DNA of 64,000 nucleotides from Camellia lanceoleosa (lineage: Eukaryota; Streptophyta; Magnoliopsida; Ericales; Theaceae), in the NCBI GenBank assembly GCA_025200525.1, contig CM045770.1, positions 134,754,200 through 134,818,199 of the forward strand, in the 5' to 3' direction. The notes beneath the pieces were generated by a model, which was not told the origin of the DNA, did not search any database, and saw only the letters and a list, made by a program, of their open reading frames with translations. Numbering within the stretch: the first letter of the stretch is position 1; every line of letters begins with the position of its first letter. This document shows positions 22,501-33,052 of the stretch, piece by piece. The translations under genes and the position numbers were made by a program.

Positions 22501-24585
22501 GAGCGGATATGCAATGATTTATTCCAAATTAGGCGATCTAGTCTATACTTTTGTGTTATGCGCATCACATAGTAAATCTAGGCTAATAACCGGAATAAGA
22601 GCACATAACGTTTTCAAAACAAGATATCATGGTTAGTAGAGGCCGATCTTCGGATCGGGCGAGAGGGGGTACTCATAGCTGACCTTCCCCAATCGTACCC
22701 AAGTTCCCGAGCCAAGGCAACTTTGGTGATGACGGACACGTGGCCTTAGGCAAACAAGTCAGGGTTTCCTAAATTTTCCAAAATAAAATATTTAGGTGGC
22801 GACTCTATATCTGGCAAAGCAGTCCATGTTTGGCACTTCTTTACAAAAGAATATGTTTTCAAAACGATTTGTCGGATTTGAACTCTTTGGTTCAGATTTA
22901 GAACCGTGACAATTTGAGTCCAAACTTGTAACAAGCCCGCGAGGGACCTCGCTACAGTTCGGACTCGATTTTGTCATGGTTCTCAATCTTGAACCAAAGA
23001 GTCCAAATCCGGCAAATCGTTTTGAAGGAAAACAGATTTTTTGAAAGAAGTGCAACATGGATCTGCTTACCGATAATGAGTCGCCACCTAAATATTTTTA
23101 AATGGGAAATTTAGGAAACCCCGACTGGTGCCGAAGGCCACGTGTCCGTCATCACCAAAGTTGGCTCGGGAACTTGGGTACGATTAGGGAAGGTCACATC
23201 GTGAGCACCCCCTCTCGCCCGGTCAAAGACCGGCCTCTACTAACCATGATATCTGTTTTTGAAAACTTTGTGCGTTCTTATTCCGGTTATTAGCCTAGGT
23301 TACTATGTGATGCGCGCAGCAAACAAGTATAGACCAAGTCGTCTAAATTGGAACAAAACATTTCATGTTTGTTTGTTTGAAAATGGTGTGAGGGTGCTAC
23401 CCGCAGGTAGGCTAAAATGCGGATTTGCCACCCTCGGGTGGGCTTAAGAAAAGAATGATTTTGCTACTATCTAGTGGGCTTAAAACTCACATTTGATGAA
23501 TTGTTCCAATTCAGATAACTCAACCTTCACCCACAGGCATTCAAGGCAGTTATATCACATAAGCACATAGCCTCATGGTAAGCATGCTATTCATGGCAAC
23601 ACTCACACGCATGCAAGGATACTAAAGCATAAAACTCACCGAGTACTCCAAGCCAAAACAGGAAAACGATTAGAAATCATGCATGAATCCTAAATATGCT
23701 GAAATGCCTAATGCAACACATGCAAAATGCAACTATAGCAGGCTCGGCTATTCTAAACATGGCTTATGAAATGCAACAGCTATCAAGTACTCAATTCGGA
23801 ATTGAAATACAAATGCAGCTAGTATGATGCGCCGAGCCCGGTGCATGCAAAACAGATGAATGATGCAAACATGCGGTCATACTGTATGCTAATTGAAATA
23901 TGCCCTATATCTAACCATCGTAAGCAGGTAAATAAAAGGGAGAAAGACGTGGGGTTGGAAGACATACATCACACTCACGCATACTTATTACAAGTTTGCC
24001 CTCGCGCAGAGGGTCCGAATAAATAATGCAGTCCGAAAATGAAAGAATAATACAGTCCGAATAAATATACAAATTTTTAATTAATTGACAAATTAAACAA
24101 GAAAATTGTAAAATGGCGTGCAAGCCAGGGACTGACTCGCTGTTGATGAATGATGTATGCCGGGCTGCTTCGGCACGGAAATCCACTGGGATGCCCCAAT
24201 TAGCCTCTGTTTGCACTGTGTCTCGAAATGCGTGCCAGACTCTGGAAATTTACTGATTCTTCATTTTGCTGTAACAGAGAGCAGGAAAAGGGGCATAGCA
24301 ATGTATTTCACAAATATATGCATGCCTCGATCCTCGTGCCACCAATCACGCATCTCGATGCATGATGGCCGAGGAGCGGAATTGCACAACTCAATATAGG
24401 ATGAATGCATATGAATGCGACAACAAAACCTAACTCCATCATGGGTAATCCGGAGTGTCGGTGACTTGGGAATTGAGACCCGTTCCGTCACCCGGAGTAC
24501 GAAACGTGCCTCGTTTCCCGTGCAATATGCATGAAATGCAACTAATATACAACCTAGCATGCGCAATGCTATGAAAATGAGATGT

Positions 24586-25450
24586 CTCGAAATGCGTGCC
24601 CACAGGCACGCAAACCGAGGAATACGGAATGACATGCGAAATGCAATGATGGGCTTATACCAACATGAGGGAGCCTCAGCCACACTCACATAGGATGCCG
24701 GAATGATAAAAATGAGGTGCCTCGAAATGCGTGCCCGTGGGCACGCATACCGAGAAACACAGAATGACATGCGAAATGCAATGATGGGCTTATACCAACA
24801 TGAGGGAGCCTCAGCCACACTCACATAGGATGCCGGCGGATAACAAAGAGATGCCTCGAAATGCGTGCCCGTGGATACGCAAACCGAGGAATGCATAAAA
24901 TGGCATACGGAATGCAATGATGGGCTTACGCCAACATGAGAGGGCCTCAGCCACACTCACATAAGTTGCCGAGAGACGAAAGAAGTGCCTCAAAATGCGT
25001 GCACACGGGCACGCAAACTGAGGCGGTGATGTGAAATTCAAATCGGATAAAACCGAAGTGTCTCGAAATACGTGCACACGGGCACGCAAACCGAGGCGGT
25101 GATGTGAAATGTAAATCGGATAAAACCGAAGTGCCTCGAAATGCGTGCACACGGGCACGCAAACCGAGACGATGATGAAATGTAACGAAATGGCATACGG
25201 AATGACACGATGGACTTACACCAACATGGGAGAGCCTCAGCTCACTCACGTAGGAGGCCATCGGGTAAAAACAAAGCTGCCTCGAAACGCGTGCCCGCGG
25301 ACACGCAAATCAAGGAATGCATAAAATGGCATACGGAATGCAGATTGGGCTTATGCCAACATGAGAGGACCTCAGCCGCACTCACATAAGCTGCCAATGA
25401 ATGAAAACGGAGTGCCTCGAAGTGCGTGCCCACGGGCACGCAAACCGGGG
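24586..25450 (-). repeat. 134-bp tandem repeat with a GCGTGCCC hairpin core, inside LTR B
   Basis: Eight occurrences of a CTCGAAATGCGTGC...GCACGCAAACCGAGG core at about 24586, 24720, 24855, 24987, 25061, 25135, 25280 and 25416. Most are 132-145 bp apart, and two are only 74 bp apart. The core contains GCGTGCCCGTGGGCACGC, whose arms GCGTGCC and GGCACGC pair. A second shared line, CCAACATGAGGGAGCCTCAGCC, lies between the cores. A 231-codon minus-strand frame (24261-24956) spans this array and is treated as a repeat artefact. Confidence 0.9.
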
Positions 25451-25779
25451 CAATGCATTAAGGCATGAAATGACAAAAAAAAATGATATGCAAGCATGCA
25501 AAACAAATTTCAGCAACTAAATGAAAGGGAAAACAGCCCCGAAAGTATAACAAAATTACAACCGAGGCCCGAAATGCGATGAAAAGCACCGAAATGGCCT
25601 ACGGCCCTACTAAACATACAAAATTGGCACATGACACAAAAAACAGTAGCAAGGCAGTCCCAAAAATAGCATCTTTTCAGTACAAAACATGGCCAAATTA
25701 TGATCACAAGTATGGCAACATTAGCATGCAAAACTAGTGGCCAAAAGAGAAGTATTGAGAGAGGTAGTATATAGAAAAG

Positions 25780-26290
25780 TCAAATGGAAAAACTTTCTTC
25801 TACAATACTGAATAGGGCACAAAAATAAGCATATATTCAGTTTATGGATGCCCCAAAATCAATATGCAAACATGCTAACAATTCCATGCAAAATGGAGCT
25901 CAAAAGAGGTTATAACAAGAGACATGCAAAGCATACACCAAACAACAAAACTTTCTTCATGAAACATGTAGAGGGGGTCAAAATAAGACCCCTTTCAGTT
26001 CTGACCAAGAGCTAAAAGAAAAAATGGCTACAAATCATGCAAGAATTAGGGCCTAGAGTGGATTTCAAAGGGAGGTGGTATATAGAATGGCCAAAAAAGG
26101 TTGAGCCCTTCTACAATGTTGTATAGGGGCTCAAAATAAGCACAAAACCAGTAGGGGTCGGAGCCCCAAAAACAAATTCAAATAGGCTAAAAATAGCATG
26201 CAAGATTGTGACATACGAGCTAGATATTGAAACAAGTGTATCATGGAGACACCAAATGAAGTTGAGCCCTTCTACAAAGTTGTAGAGGGG
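25780..26290 (-). repeat. 157-bp tandem repeat inside LTR B
   Basis: Four diverged units with CTTCTACAATGTTGTATAGGGG and GCTCAAAATAAGC or variants, anchored at about 25801, 25960, 26112 and 26273. Each unit also has a run near CATGCAAAATNG. Confidence 0.7.
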
Positions 26291-26819
26291 CTCAAAATAA
26301 GCCTAAAACCAGTAGGGGTCAAGGCCCAAAAACTGAAAGGAAATAGGGTAGAAATAGGAAGCAAAATTATGCTACAAAAAGAGATTTGGAGACTTACCCT
26401 TGAAGATCCGATTGTTGCTACCTCTTGGCCTGAATTTGGTGCTTCTTAGCCACTGGAGAACACTTCCTTGCTGCCGGAATGGTAGTGGGGATGGTGGAGC
26501 TAAGGGTTGATGAAGGAATTGCCTAGGAACTTGGAAGTTTTTGAGGTTTTTGGCTATGGAAATCAAGGATTTTGAATAAAGGCTCTTGAGACAAATTTTT
26601 CTAACCTAGGCCAAGGGGCTGTCCAAATTTTTGTAAGCAATAAAAGGTGTAAAAGGAGGAAATGGAGGCAATCTTTCCTCCCAAAATATCCCGGAAGGGT
26701 GATATTTTGGCAAAAATATCTGGACAAATGGAATGAAATGGAAAGCAAGCCGGCAGTGGTTTCTGCAAGGTGGCGGCCGGCCACCCCACTGTCGGCCACC
26801 CACCATGGCCGGCCAGCCA

Positions 26820-27200
26820 CCCCCAAAAAATGAAGTAAAGATTTGCTGGCCGACCACCATGCAAAGGTGTCCTCCCAAGTGTGTAGAATAAGGCCCCAGG
26901 GTCGGAATCTGGCAACTCTGAAACAGGAGCCACAACATTGGATTTGAAGGAGAGGCTCAAAAATGAAAATCAAAATTACTGGCCGACCACCAACTTTTAG
27001 GGTCCTCCCAGATGTGTGCAACAAGGTTCCAAGGTCGGAAATTGGCAACACTGAAGCAGGAGTCACAACATTGGATTTGAAGGAGAGGCTCAAAAATGAA
27101 AATCAAAATTGCTGGCCGAACATACATTTTTAGGGTCCTCCCATGTCCCCTGATCACAAATATGTAGCTTTGGTTGGAAGAAAATACCCCCAGGGTGTTC
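26820..27200 (-). repeat. 133-bp tandem repeat inside LTR B
   Basis: Three units anchored on CTGGCCGACCACC at about 26847, 26980 and 27112. Between anchors are GGTCCTCCCA, GGTCGGAAATTGGCAAC and ACAACATTGGATTTGAAGG. Overlapping minus-strand frames of up to 243 codons run through this and the next repeat and are not regarded as genes. Confidence 0.8.
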
Positions 27201-27660
27201 AACATTGGCCCGGAAGTGAGCAAAACGGGCGCCGGAGGAGCGAAACTGGTTATCTGGGATAATTGCTGGCCTCGCGCCCCCCAGTGATCTTCCTGGTATT
27301 GAAACAGAGGTACCTGCCAAATTTGAACAAAAACTAATGAGAAATGAACGCTCGGAGTCAAAACCGGGCAATTCGGGATCCCGAAAATGGGCTGCAGGTG
27401 CCGGAAGTGGTGTTCAGCAGCGAAGTGGGCATCTGCGACCCCAGTGTCTCTCGGAATGACAAAACAGAGGTACCTGCCAAAAACCGGAGAAAACCGATGC
27501 GAAATGAATGCTCGGGACCAAAACCGCGCAGTTCGGGTTCCCGAAAACCGGCTACAGGCACCGAAAGTGGCATTCGGCCACGAAGTGGGCATCAGAGGCC
27601 CCAGTGTCCCTCGGTATGATAAAACAGAGGCACTTGCCAAAAACCGGAGAAATCGGAGAT
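27180..27660 (-). repeat. 160-bp tandem repeat inside LTR B
   Basis: Three units anchored on CAGAGGTACCTGCCAAA at about 27306, 27465 and 27625 (last unit CAGAGGCACTTGCCAAA). Each unit contains a TTCGGGNTCCCGAAAA palindrome and a CGAAGTGGGCATC line. It is among the most GC-rich blocks of the window. Confidence 0.75.
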
Positions 27661-30600
27661 GGTTGGGCGGTCTCGAGCCGAGGCACACGACCCGACGGCT
27701 CCAAAAACCGGGAACCGGGCTCCGAAATGGGAAAAATGGCCTACGGCCACAAAAAGTAGCTCACGGCCACTGGGAGATAGTTTACGGGACCATTCCCTCC
27801 CCTCAGGAAAGAAAACAGAGAAAACCGAGTCTGGTTCGCAAACCGAGACAAGGCACAGAAGAGAGTTCGGAAGTCCGGAGGCAGAGCGCACGGCCGCGAC
27901 TCTGAGACTTCTGAACGAGCACAATATGCAACATCACCGAGCGCTCAATCGGTGACGTCTGAGTCTTAAGGCCGGTCAAAAATGGGGTGTCTACAAAACT
28001 GTAGTGAGCCCAAATGAACAAACAAGGGGAGTCATCCTCTCGGGGCATTCGGGGACGTCTACAACAAGAATCGAGGCACGTTTCGTCACTTTGAGTACGA
28101 AACGTCCCTCGTTTCCCATGTTTGGACTAAACCCTACCCCAAACACAATGCAACAAACAATTTATAGACAAATGCAACTCTAGCATGCGATCTAAATGCA
28201 ATGCAACTAAGTGATGCGAAGATGCACGGAATGACATGCAAGCATACAGATGGCATACACGATGCTATGAACTAATCAATGGCATACTCAATGCACGTGG
28301 ATTATATGGCATGCATACACAATGCACTAACATACGCAATGTTATGAACGAGACATGCACAATGCAATGATCAAACATGCGATAACATGGACTATAGGGC
28401 ATACACAATGCAAGATGGACTTAAACCAAGATGGGTGGACCTCGGCCACACCCAAATCAGTGGCCAATGGATGATGAAATCAAAGCAACAAGACACACAC
28501 AAGCATGCATAATGCAAAGGCTCCAAGCCAAGGGCACAAGATACAACTCTCCAAGGATATGGCAAGGATGAAACATGGGACACAATGGCATATATTTCAG
28601 CTCTGGAATGGCATGCAAAATGGTCCCGAATCATGCAAACAACTCACCCGATGCATGTTGGATGGCACAATTACCGAAACTAGTGAAGCACATTACACTA
28701 GAGGCATGCAAAGCGATACTCAAATGACAAAACCAACTCCAAACAGACCCTATGCAGGCCCAAAACAGTGGCAAAATGAACCAAGATGGTGGCTTGAAAG
28801 CCATAAAAATGAAGCTCATGCAATGGCTCGCAAATAGGGCATACAAGCACAACTCTTAAACGCATTGAAAGAGTGATAAACATGAGAATATGGAAACCTT
28901 ATATGCTCTGAAATCATGGTAAGAATGATGCCAAATCATGTCAAAGGCCCAAACAACGCATGCTAATAGACCCGATATACAAAGCTAGTAAGCTTGATTG
29001 AACCATGACCATATACAACAATGTGTGCATGACCCAAACACTTCAAACAGAGCTAAGGCAGCCCAAAATATGAATAAAATCAGTTTGGACCATGTCCAAA
29101 ATATGCTATAATGGAGGGCCAAAACAACATGCATTACAAGCTAGTGAACCATGGATTACACTACAAGCATATGAAGCATTCAAGAGGCCACTAAACCAGA
29201 AAAATTTAGAGACATGACATGCCAAATAAAGCCCAAAAATCCACTGAAATATGATTAATGCATGCAAGAATGACATGCTCCTTTGATAGGCTATAAGAGG
29301 GGTTATTCTACACATGCAAGAGACACACCCAAGGTGACAAAACCAACTCTGGAAAGAGCCTAGGAAGGCCCTAAAAGTCACTGAAAAGGTCCTGAAACAA
29401 GGCTTGGAGGTGTGCAAATGAAGGCTCCTTTGAAAGGCCAAAAATGCTAGCAAACAAGATAAGGAGGGAGAGGGTCACCCCTCTCTGATTTTGGCTCTCA
29501 AAAACACATGTTAACCACTGAAAATCTACTGGATTTCAGTGGTTAAAAGGCCAAGTAAAGGTCAACACAAAGGCCTTAGGGCATGGCTCAAAACAAGGCA
29601 AAATGAAACATGCAAGGGGGTAGATGACCCCCAACAACAAAATGACCTTAAACAAACATCAAAAGGACCTCAAAAAAAAGATTTTTTTCAGTTGACAACA
29701 AAGCTCAAATATGCATGAAAATAAGGCTAAGAAATGGATCAAAATAATGCTTAAAAAGGGAGAAGATGAGTTATCCTTGAAGCTCAGCAAAACCAGCAGC
29801 TTCTGGACCAAAAACCCAGCTCCTTAACCTCTGAAAATGACCACCAAGAACCTCCAAGCAATGGTGGAAGGGTTAGGCTATGAGGTGGTGTGCAAAGGTA
29901 CAAGAACAAGACCCTTTTTTGGCTCAAAGTATAGAGATATAGAGATAGATGTATGGTATGCCTTAGACAAAGTTCTGAACCTAGTTCAAGGAGGGAGAGG
30001 GCCCCTCTTATAGAGATACAAGGCCAAAGCTTCTTCCAGAAGCTAAAAACCAAGGCTCAAGATCCTCCACTTGTATGGAGGATACAGTCTGTGCCTTCCA
30101 GCTGGCACAGCTGGCAACAACTCATAGAGACAAGACTAGAGGAGGCAGGCCGACCAGTTCAGGTGGTCGGCCGACCACTTCCCCTTGTCGGCCGACCAGT
30201 TCAAAAGGTTCAGGTGGTCGGCAACCCCATTTGGTGGTCTCCCAAGACCAGTTCAAAAGGTTCAGGTGGTCGGCAGCCCCATTTGGTGGTCTCCCAACTG
30301 AATGCAAGCTAGTGGTATGGTGGGAGACCAGCAAATGTGGCTCAAAAACCAAGGAGACCAGCTTCCTGACAAGAAATCGACTGGCGAGAGAAAAGGTGGT
30401 CTCCAAGAGAAAAGGTGGTCTCCCACCCTTGTACCACCTTTCAAACAATGAAAACAAGGTCCATGCCAAAAATGAACCAAGACGGATTCAAAACGAAGGT
30501 CCGGGGGTCAAAACACGCAGCCGAGTAACCCGAAAACAGGCTGTTAAGCATCGAAAGTGGCGTGTGACCACAAAGGTGGTCTCCCGGGCCATAGTGTCCC

Positions 30601-31938
30601 TCTAGACAGAGGAAACAAGGTGTGTGCCAAAAACCGTGCCAAACGGAGAATGTTAAGCTGTCCCGAACCGAGGCGTGCGACCGACGGCTCCGAAAACCGA
30701 AAACTGGTCTCCAAATGAGAACAGTGGCCTGCGACCACGAAAAGTAGTCTACGGCCACTAAGAGATGGTCTACAAGACCTCTCCCTCCCTCCAGGAAGAG
30801 AAAGCAAGACCTGGTTCGCGAACCGAGGCAAAGCACAAAAGGGTCCCGAGGTCCGGAGGTAAGGCTCTCAGTCGAAACTCCGAAACCTCAGAACAAGCAC
30901 AACATGCACCATCACCGAGCGCTCAGTCGATGACGTCTGAGTCTTAAGGTCGGTCAAAAATGGGGTGTCTACACCAACCAAGAGCAACAAAACACAACTA
31001 ATTAGAAATATGCAACTAAGTTACCAACAACAACAATAATTACCTCAAAATCTCAAGAAAACTCCAACAATAAAGGAAAAGAGATAGAAGATGCAATAAG
31101 CTCGAGAATGGAAGTAGGGATTACCTCTAAACTAGTAGAGATAGGGCCCAAACTAATCATAAACTCCAATCCAAGCTCCCCTTAGCCTGTAGAGATCTCT
31201 AACTCTAAGTCTCCAAGCAAAGAAATTAAGAAGATAGTCCTGGAGTAATGAATATCAATCTCCAAATCTCATCAACTCTCACTCAAATTAATTAACTAAC
31301 TTACATGACCTAATTAACTAATTAAATTAGAGTATGGAATTGGGGATTGGGGAACTTGAAAATCATAATATCAATTTTTGGGAACCAACCCCCAATTCTC
31401 CAAAGATAGGGATTTAAATAGGTTTAGGGGGCTTAGAATATGCCATTTGATCCCATAAGATCCAGATGGCATATTCCAAGATACTAGGGGACATCTCATG
31501 AGAAACCTGTTTGGCTAACGTAAAATAGTATTTGTCGAATAACACTTGTCCAACTGGGCAATAGTTGTCCTGTGTGTTTCCTCCAAAATCTGTTTGGCTG
31601 GACAAAAAGGATCCAAGCATGCTCACCTGGACAATACCTATCCAGACATGCTTGCCCTTCTCCAAGTTGTCTGTTGCTTTGCTCAAAAGTTGTTTGGCCT
31701 CTAAAGTGTTGTCTGGCCAATTTTCTCAGAAAGTTTTCCCTATCTTCTCATTCATTTGGGCTTTCCAAGCTCTCTTTTCTGACAAATAGATCAATCATTT
31801 TGGAAAACAGAACGCCAAGAACGGCCAAAATGAACGAGAAGGTACCACTCGCCTTTAAAAACATTTTTGAAAATAGATTTTGAAGGTCCAGAAAACTCTT
31901 TGGCCAAAATAGGTATAGAAAGGTTCGTCTCTCTTCAT

Positions 31939-32950
31939 TAGGGATGGCAATGGGGGTTAATGGGATGAATATTAATTCCACATCCCTATTCCCCTATAAT
32001 AATTTTTCCCCATTCCCCATTTCCTATGGGTACTACCCTCCCCATCTCCAAATGGGTTTGGATTTTTCCCAACCGAACTTCAATTTTTTTTTTTTTTTCT
32101 TTTTTTAAGATTCACAACCAAAGCTAAATAAACATTCAATCTTATTTTATTTTATTTGACTCAATAACAAAATCAAATACACATTAATTAATATTGTCAC
32201 ATTATTCTTGTCAAATTTATGTATAATTAGAATTTTTTTAAATTTATTTAGAAAAATTCTATTCCTACAAAAAAATTCCATCTTTTTTAATTTTTTAATT
32301 TTATGTATCTACTTCCCCTCTCTATTAATTGATCGTCGATAATCTGAAGGTTAGTTGTTGCTCTCGTTTCCATCTTCTTCTTCTATCTTTCTTTCTTTCT
32401 TTCTTTCTTTTTTTTTTTTTTTTAAGTTTTATTTGCATTTATAGAATGAATTTTCTTGTTTCAATATCTCCTGCAATTGTTTTATTAGATTTCTCTTTGA
32501 TTTGATGGTAACCTTAGATTGAATTTTCCAATTTTTATTTTAACTAGTGATCACCTTAATTGAAATTTTGTACATTTTTGTTTCAATTTTCATGTTTTGG
32601 TTATGATTAATCGCGCGTTTTTTATCGATAGTCACAATCTTGTCGCTGCTAGATTGTCGACATCTCAAATTGTCGTTCTGTAGTGAGAGGATGATAGAGA
32701 GTGAGAATTAGAGCTGTAGTTGTAAACAGAATAGTGAAAATATATGGAGAAATTATTTTTCGATGTACCTAATATAAAATACATATATATATATATATAT
32801 ATGGAAAAATTAGTGGGTACCCATCCCCAGTGGAGATTTAAGGAATATCACTTACCCGACCAAACGGACAAAAAAAAAAAGAGAAAACCCATGTATTTGG
32901 GTTGGGTCTCCATGGATACTCACAAGGTAAGTTATCCATTGCCATCCCTA
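31939..32950. mobile_element. Non-autonomous hAT-like element in LTR D
   Basis: The left end is TAGGGATGGCAATGGGG and the right end, in reverse complement, TAGGGATGGCAATGGAT. This terminal inverted repeat is typical of a widespread plant hAT group. The 8-bp flanks CTCTTCAT and CTCATCCC match at five of eight positions, a worn target duplication. The 1.0-kb interior has T runs, a CTTT repeat at 32390-32412 and an AT run at 32783-32803, and no transposase. Confidence 0.8.
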
Positions 32951-33052
32951 CTCATCCCTAACTTGTTGCTTGGAATGATCTTTGTTTTTATCATCAGGAG
33001 CTCTTCATGAAGCGCCCAAATCTTAAGGTCAGTCAAAAATAAAGTGTCTACA

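Larger units (their letters stand above)
22927..27995 (-). mobile_element. Innermost solo LTR B, inside C
   Basis: A complete minus-strand LTR of 5069 bp: start TGTAGACACCCCATTTTTGA at 27995, end ...CGGGCTTGTTACA at 22927. AAACT at 22922-22926 and 27996-28000 is a perfect 5-bp TSD, so this is the youngest insertion of the stack by position. It is longer than A and C because it holds several blocks of tandem repeats (24586-25450, 25780-26290, 26820-27200, 27180-27660). Its extreme 3' end differs from that of A and C (TGTAACAAGCCCGCGAGG instead of TGTAGACGTCCCCGAA on the plus strand), so it belongs to another subfamily. Confidence 0.92.
18903..28063 (+). mobile_element. Nested solo LTR C, inside A, opposite orientation
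   Basis: The plus-strand LTR starts TGTAGACACCCCACTTTTGA at 18903 and ends ...GGGGACGTCTACA at 28063. Flanks are CCAAG (18898-18902) and ACAAG (28064-28068), a one-mismatch TSD. The C sequence is 18903-22926 plus 28001-28063, about 4.09 kb. LTR B sits within its last 70 bp. The U3 part carries CGGCCG-type palindromes (19120-19250), five AGCTTC...GAAGC palindromes (19365-19509) and a TATA box (19528-19534). The 3' part carries GGTGGCGACTCT at 22796-22807. No internal domain remains. Confidence 0.88.
17187..30973 (-). mobile_element. Nested solo LTR A, inside D
   Basis: The minus-strand LTR starts at 30973 with TGTAGACACCCCATTTTTGA and ends at 17187 with ...GGGGACGTCTACA. It is flanked by CCAAC on both sides (17182-17186 and 30974-30978), a perfect 5-bp TSD. 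The A sequence is 17187-18902 plus 28069-30973, about 4.6 kb, split by LTR C. At the split the left part ends in GAGTGTCGGTGACCAAG and the right part resumes with AATCGAGGCACGTTTCGTC. The uninterrupted LTR B has GAGTGTCGGTGACTTGGGAA and then ...ACGAAACGTGCCTCG at this place, which confirms the join. LTRs of 4-5 kb are typical of the Ogre/Tat branch of Ty3/Gypsy. Confidence 0.9.
16409..33052 (-). mobile_element. Outermost nested solo LTR (D)
   Basis: On the minus strand this LTR starts at 33052 with TGTAGACACTTTATTTTTGA and ends at 16409 with ...GGAGATACCACA. AAATG (16404-16408) and GAATG (33053-33057) fit a one-mismatch target duplication. The D sequence itself is 16409-17186 plus 30979-33052. 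Without the later insertions (LTR A at 17187-30973 and a hAT element at 31939-32950) it is about 1.8 kb. The left part carries the shared motifs CAGAGTCACCA (16570-16580) and CCGCTCACCCGATTAAAGATTG. No internal domain remains. The family link rests on the TGTAGACA start and the shared motif order. Confidence 0.8.

Noticed and set aside
24261..24956. 231-codon minus-strand open frame
   Set aside because: It spans the 134-bp array of LTR B and its peptide simply repeats with the array.
24586..25450. CRISPR array (regular repeats with a palindromic core)
   Set aside because: Units are 74-145 bp and similar throughout, with no unique spacers of constant length and no cas genes; this is an LTR tandem repeat in a plant genome.
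26957..27688. 243-codon minus-strand open frame, the longest in the window
   Set aside because: It runs across the 133-bp and 160-bp tandem arrays of LTR B, with equally long frames overlapping on both strands; repeated GC-rich units keep frames open by chance.
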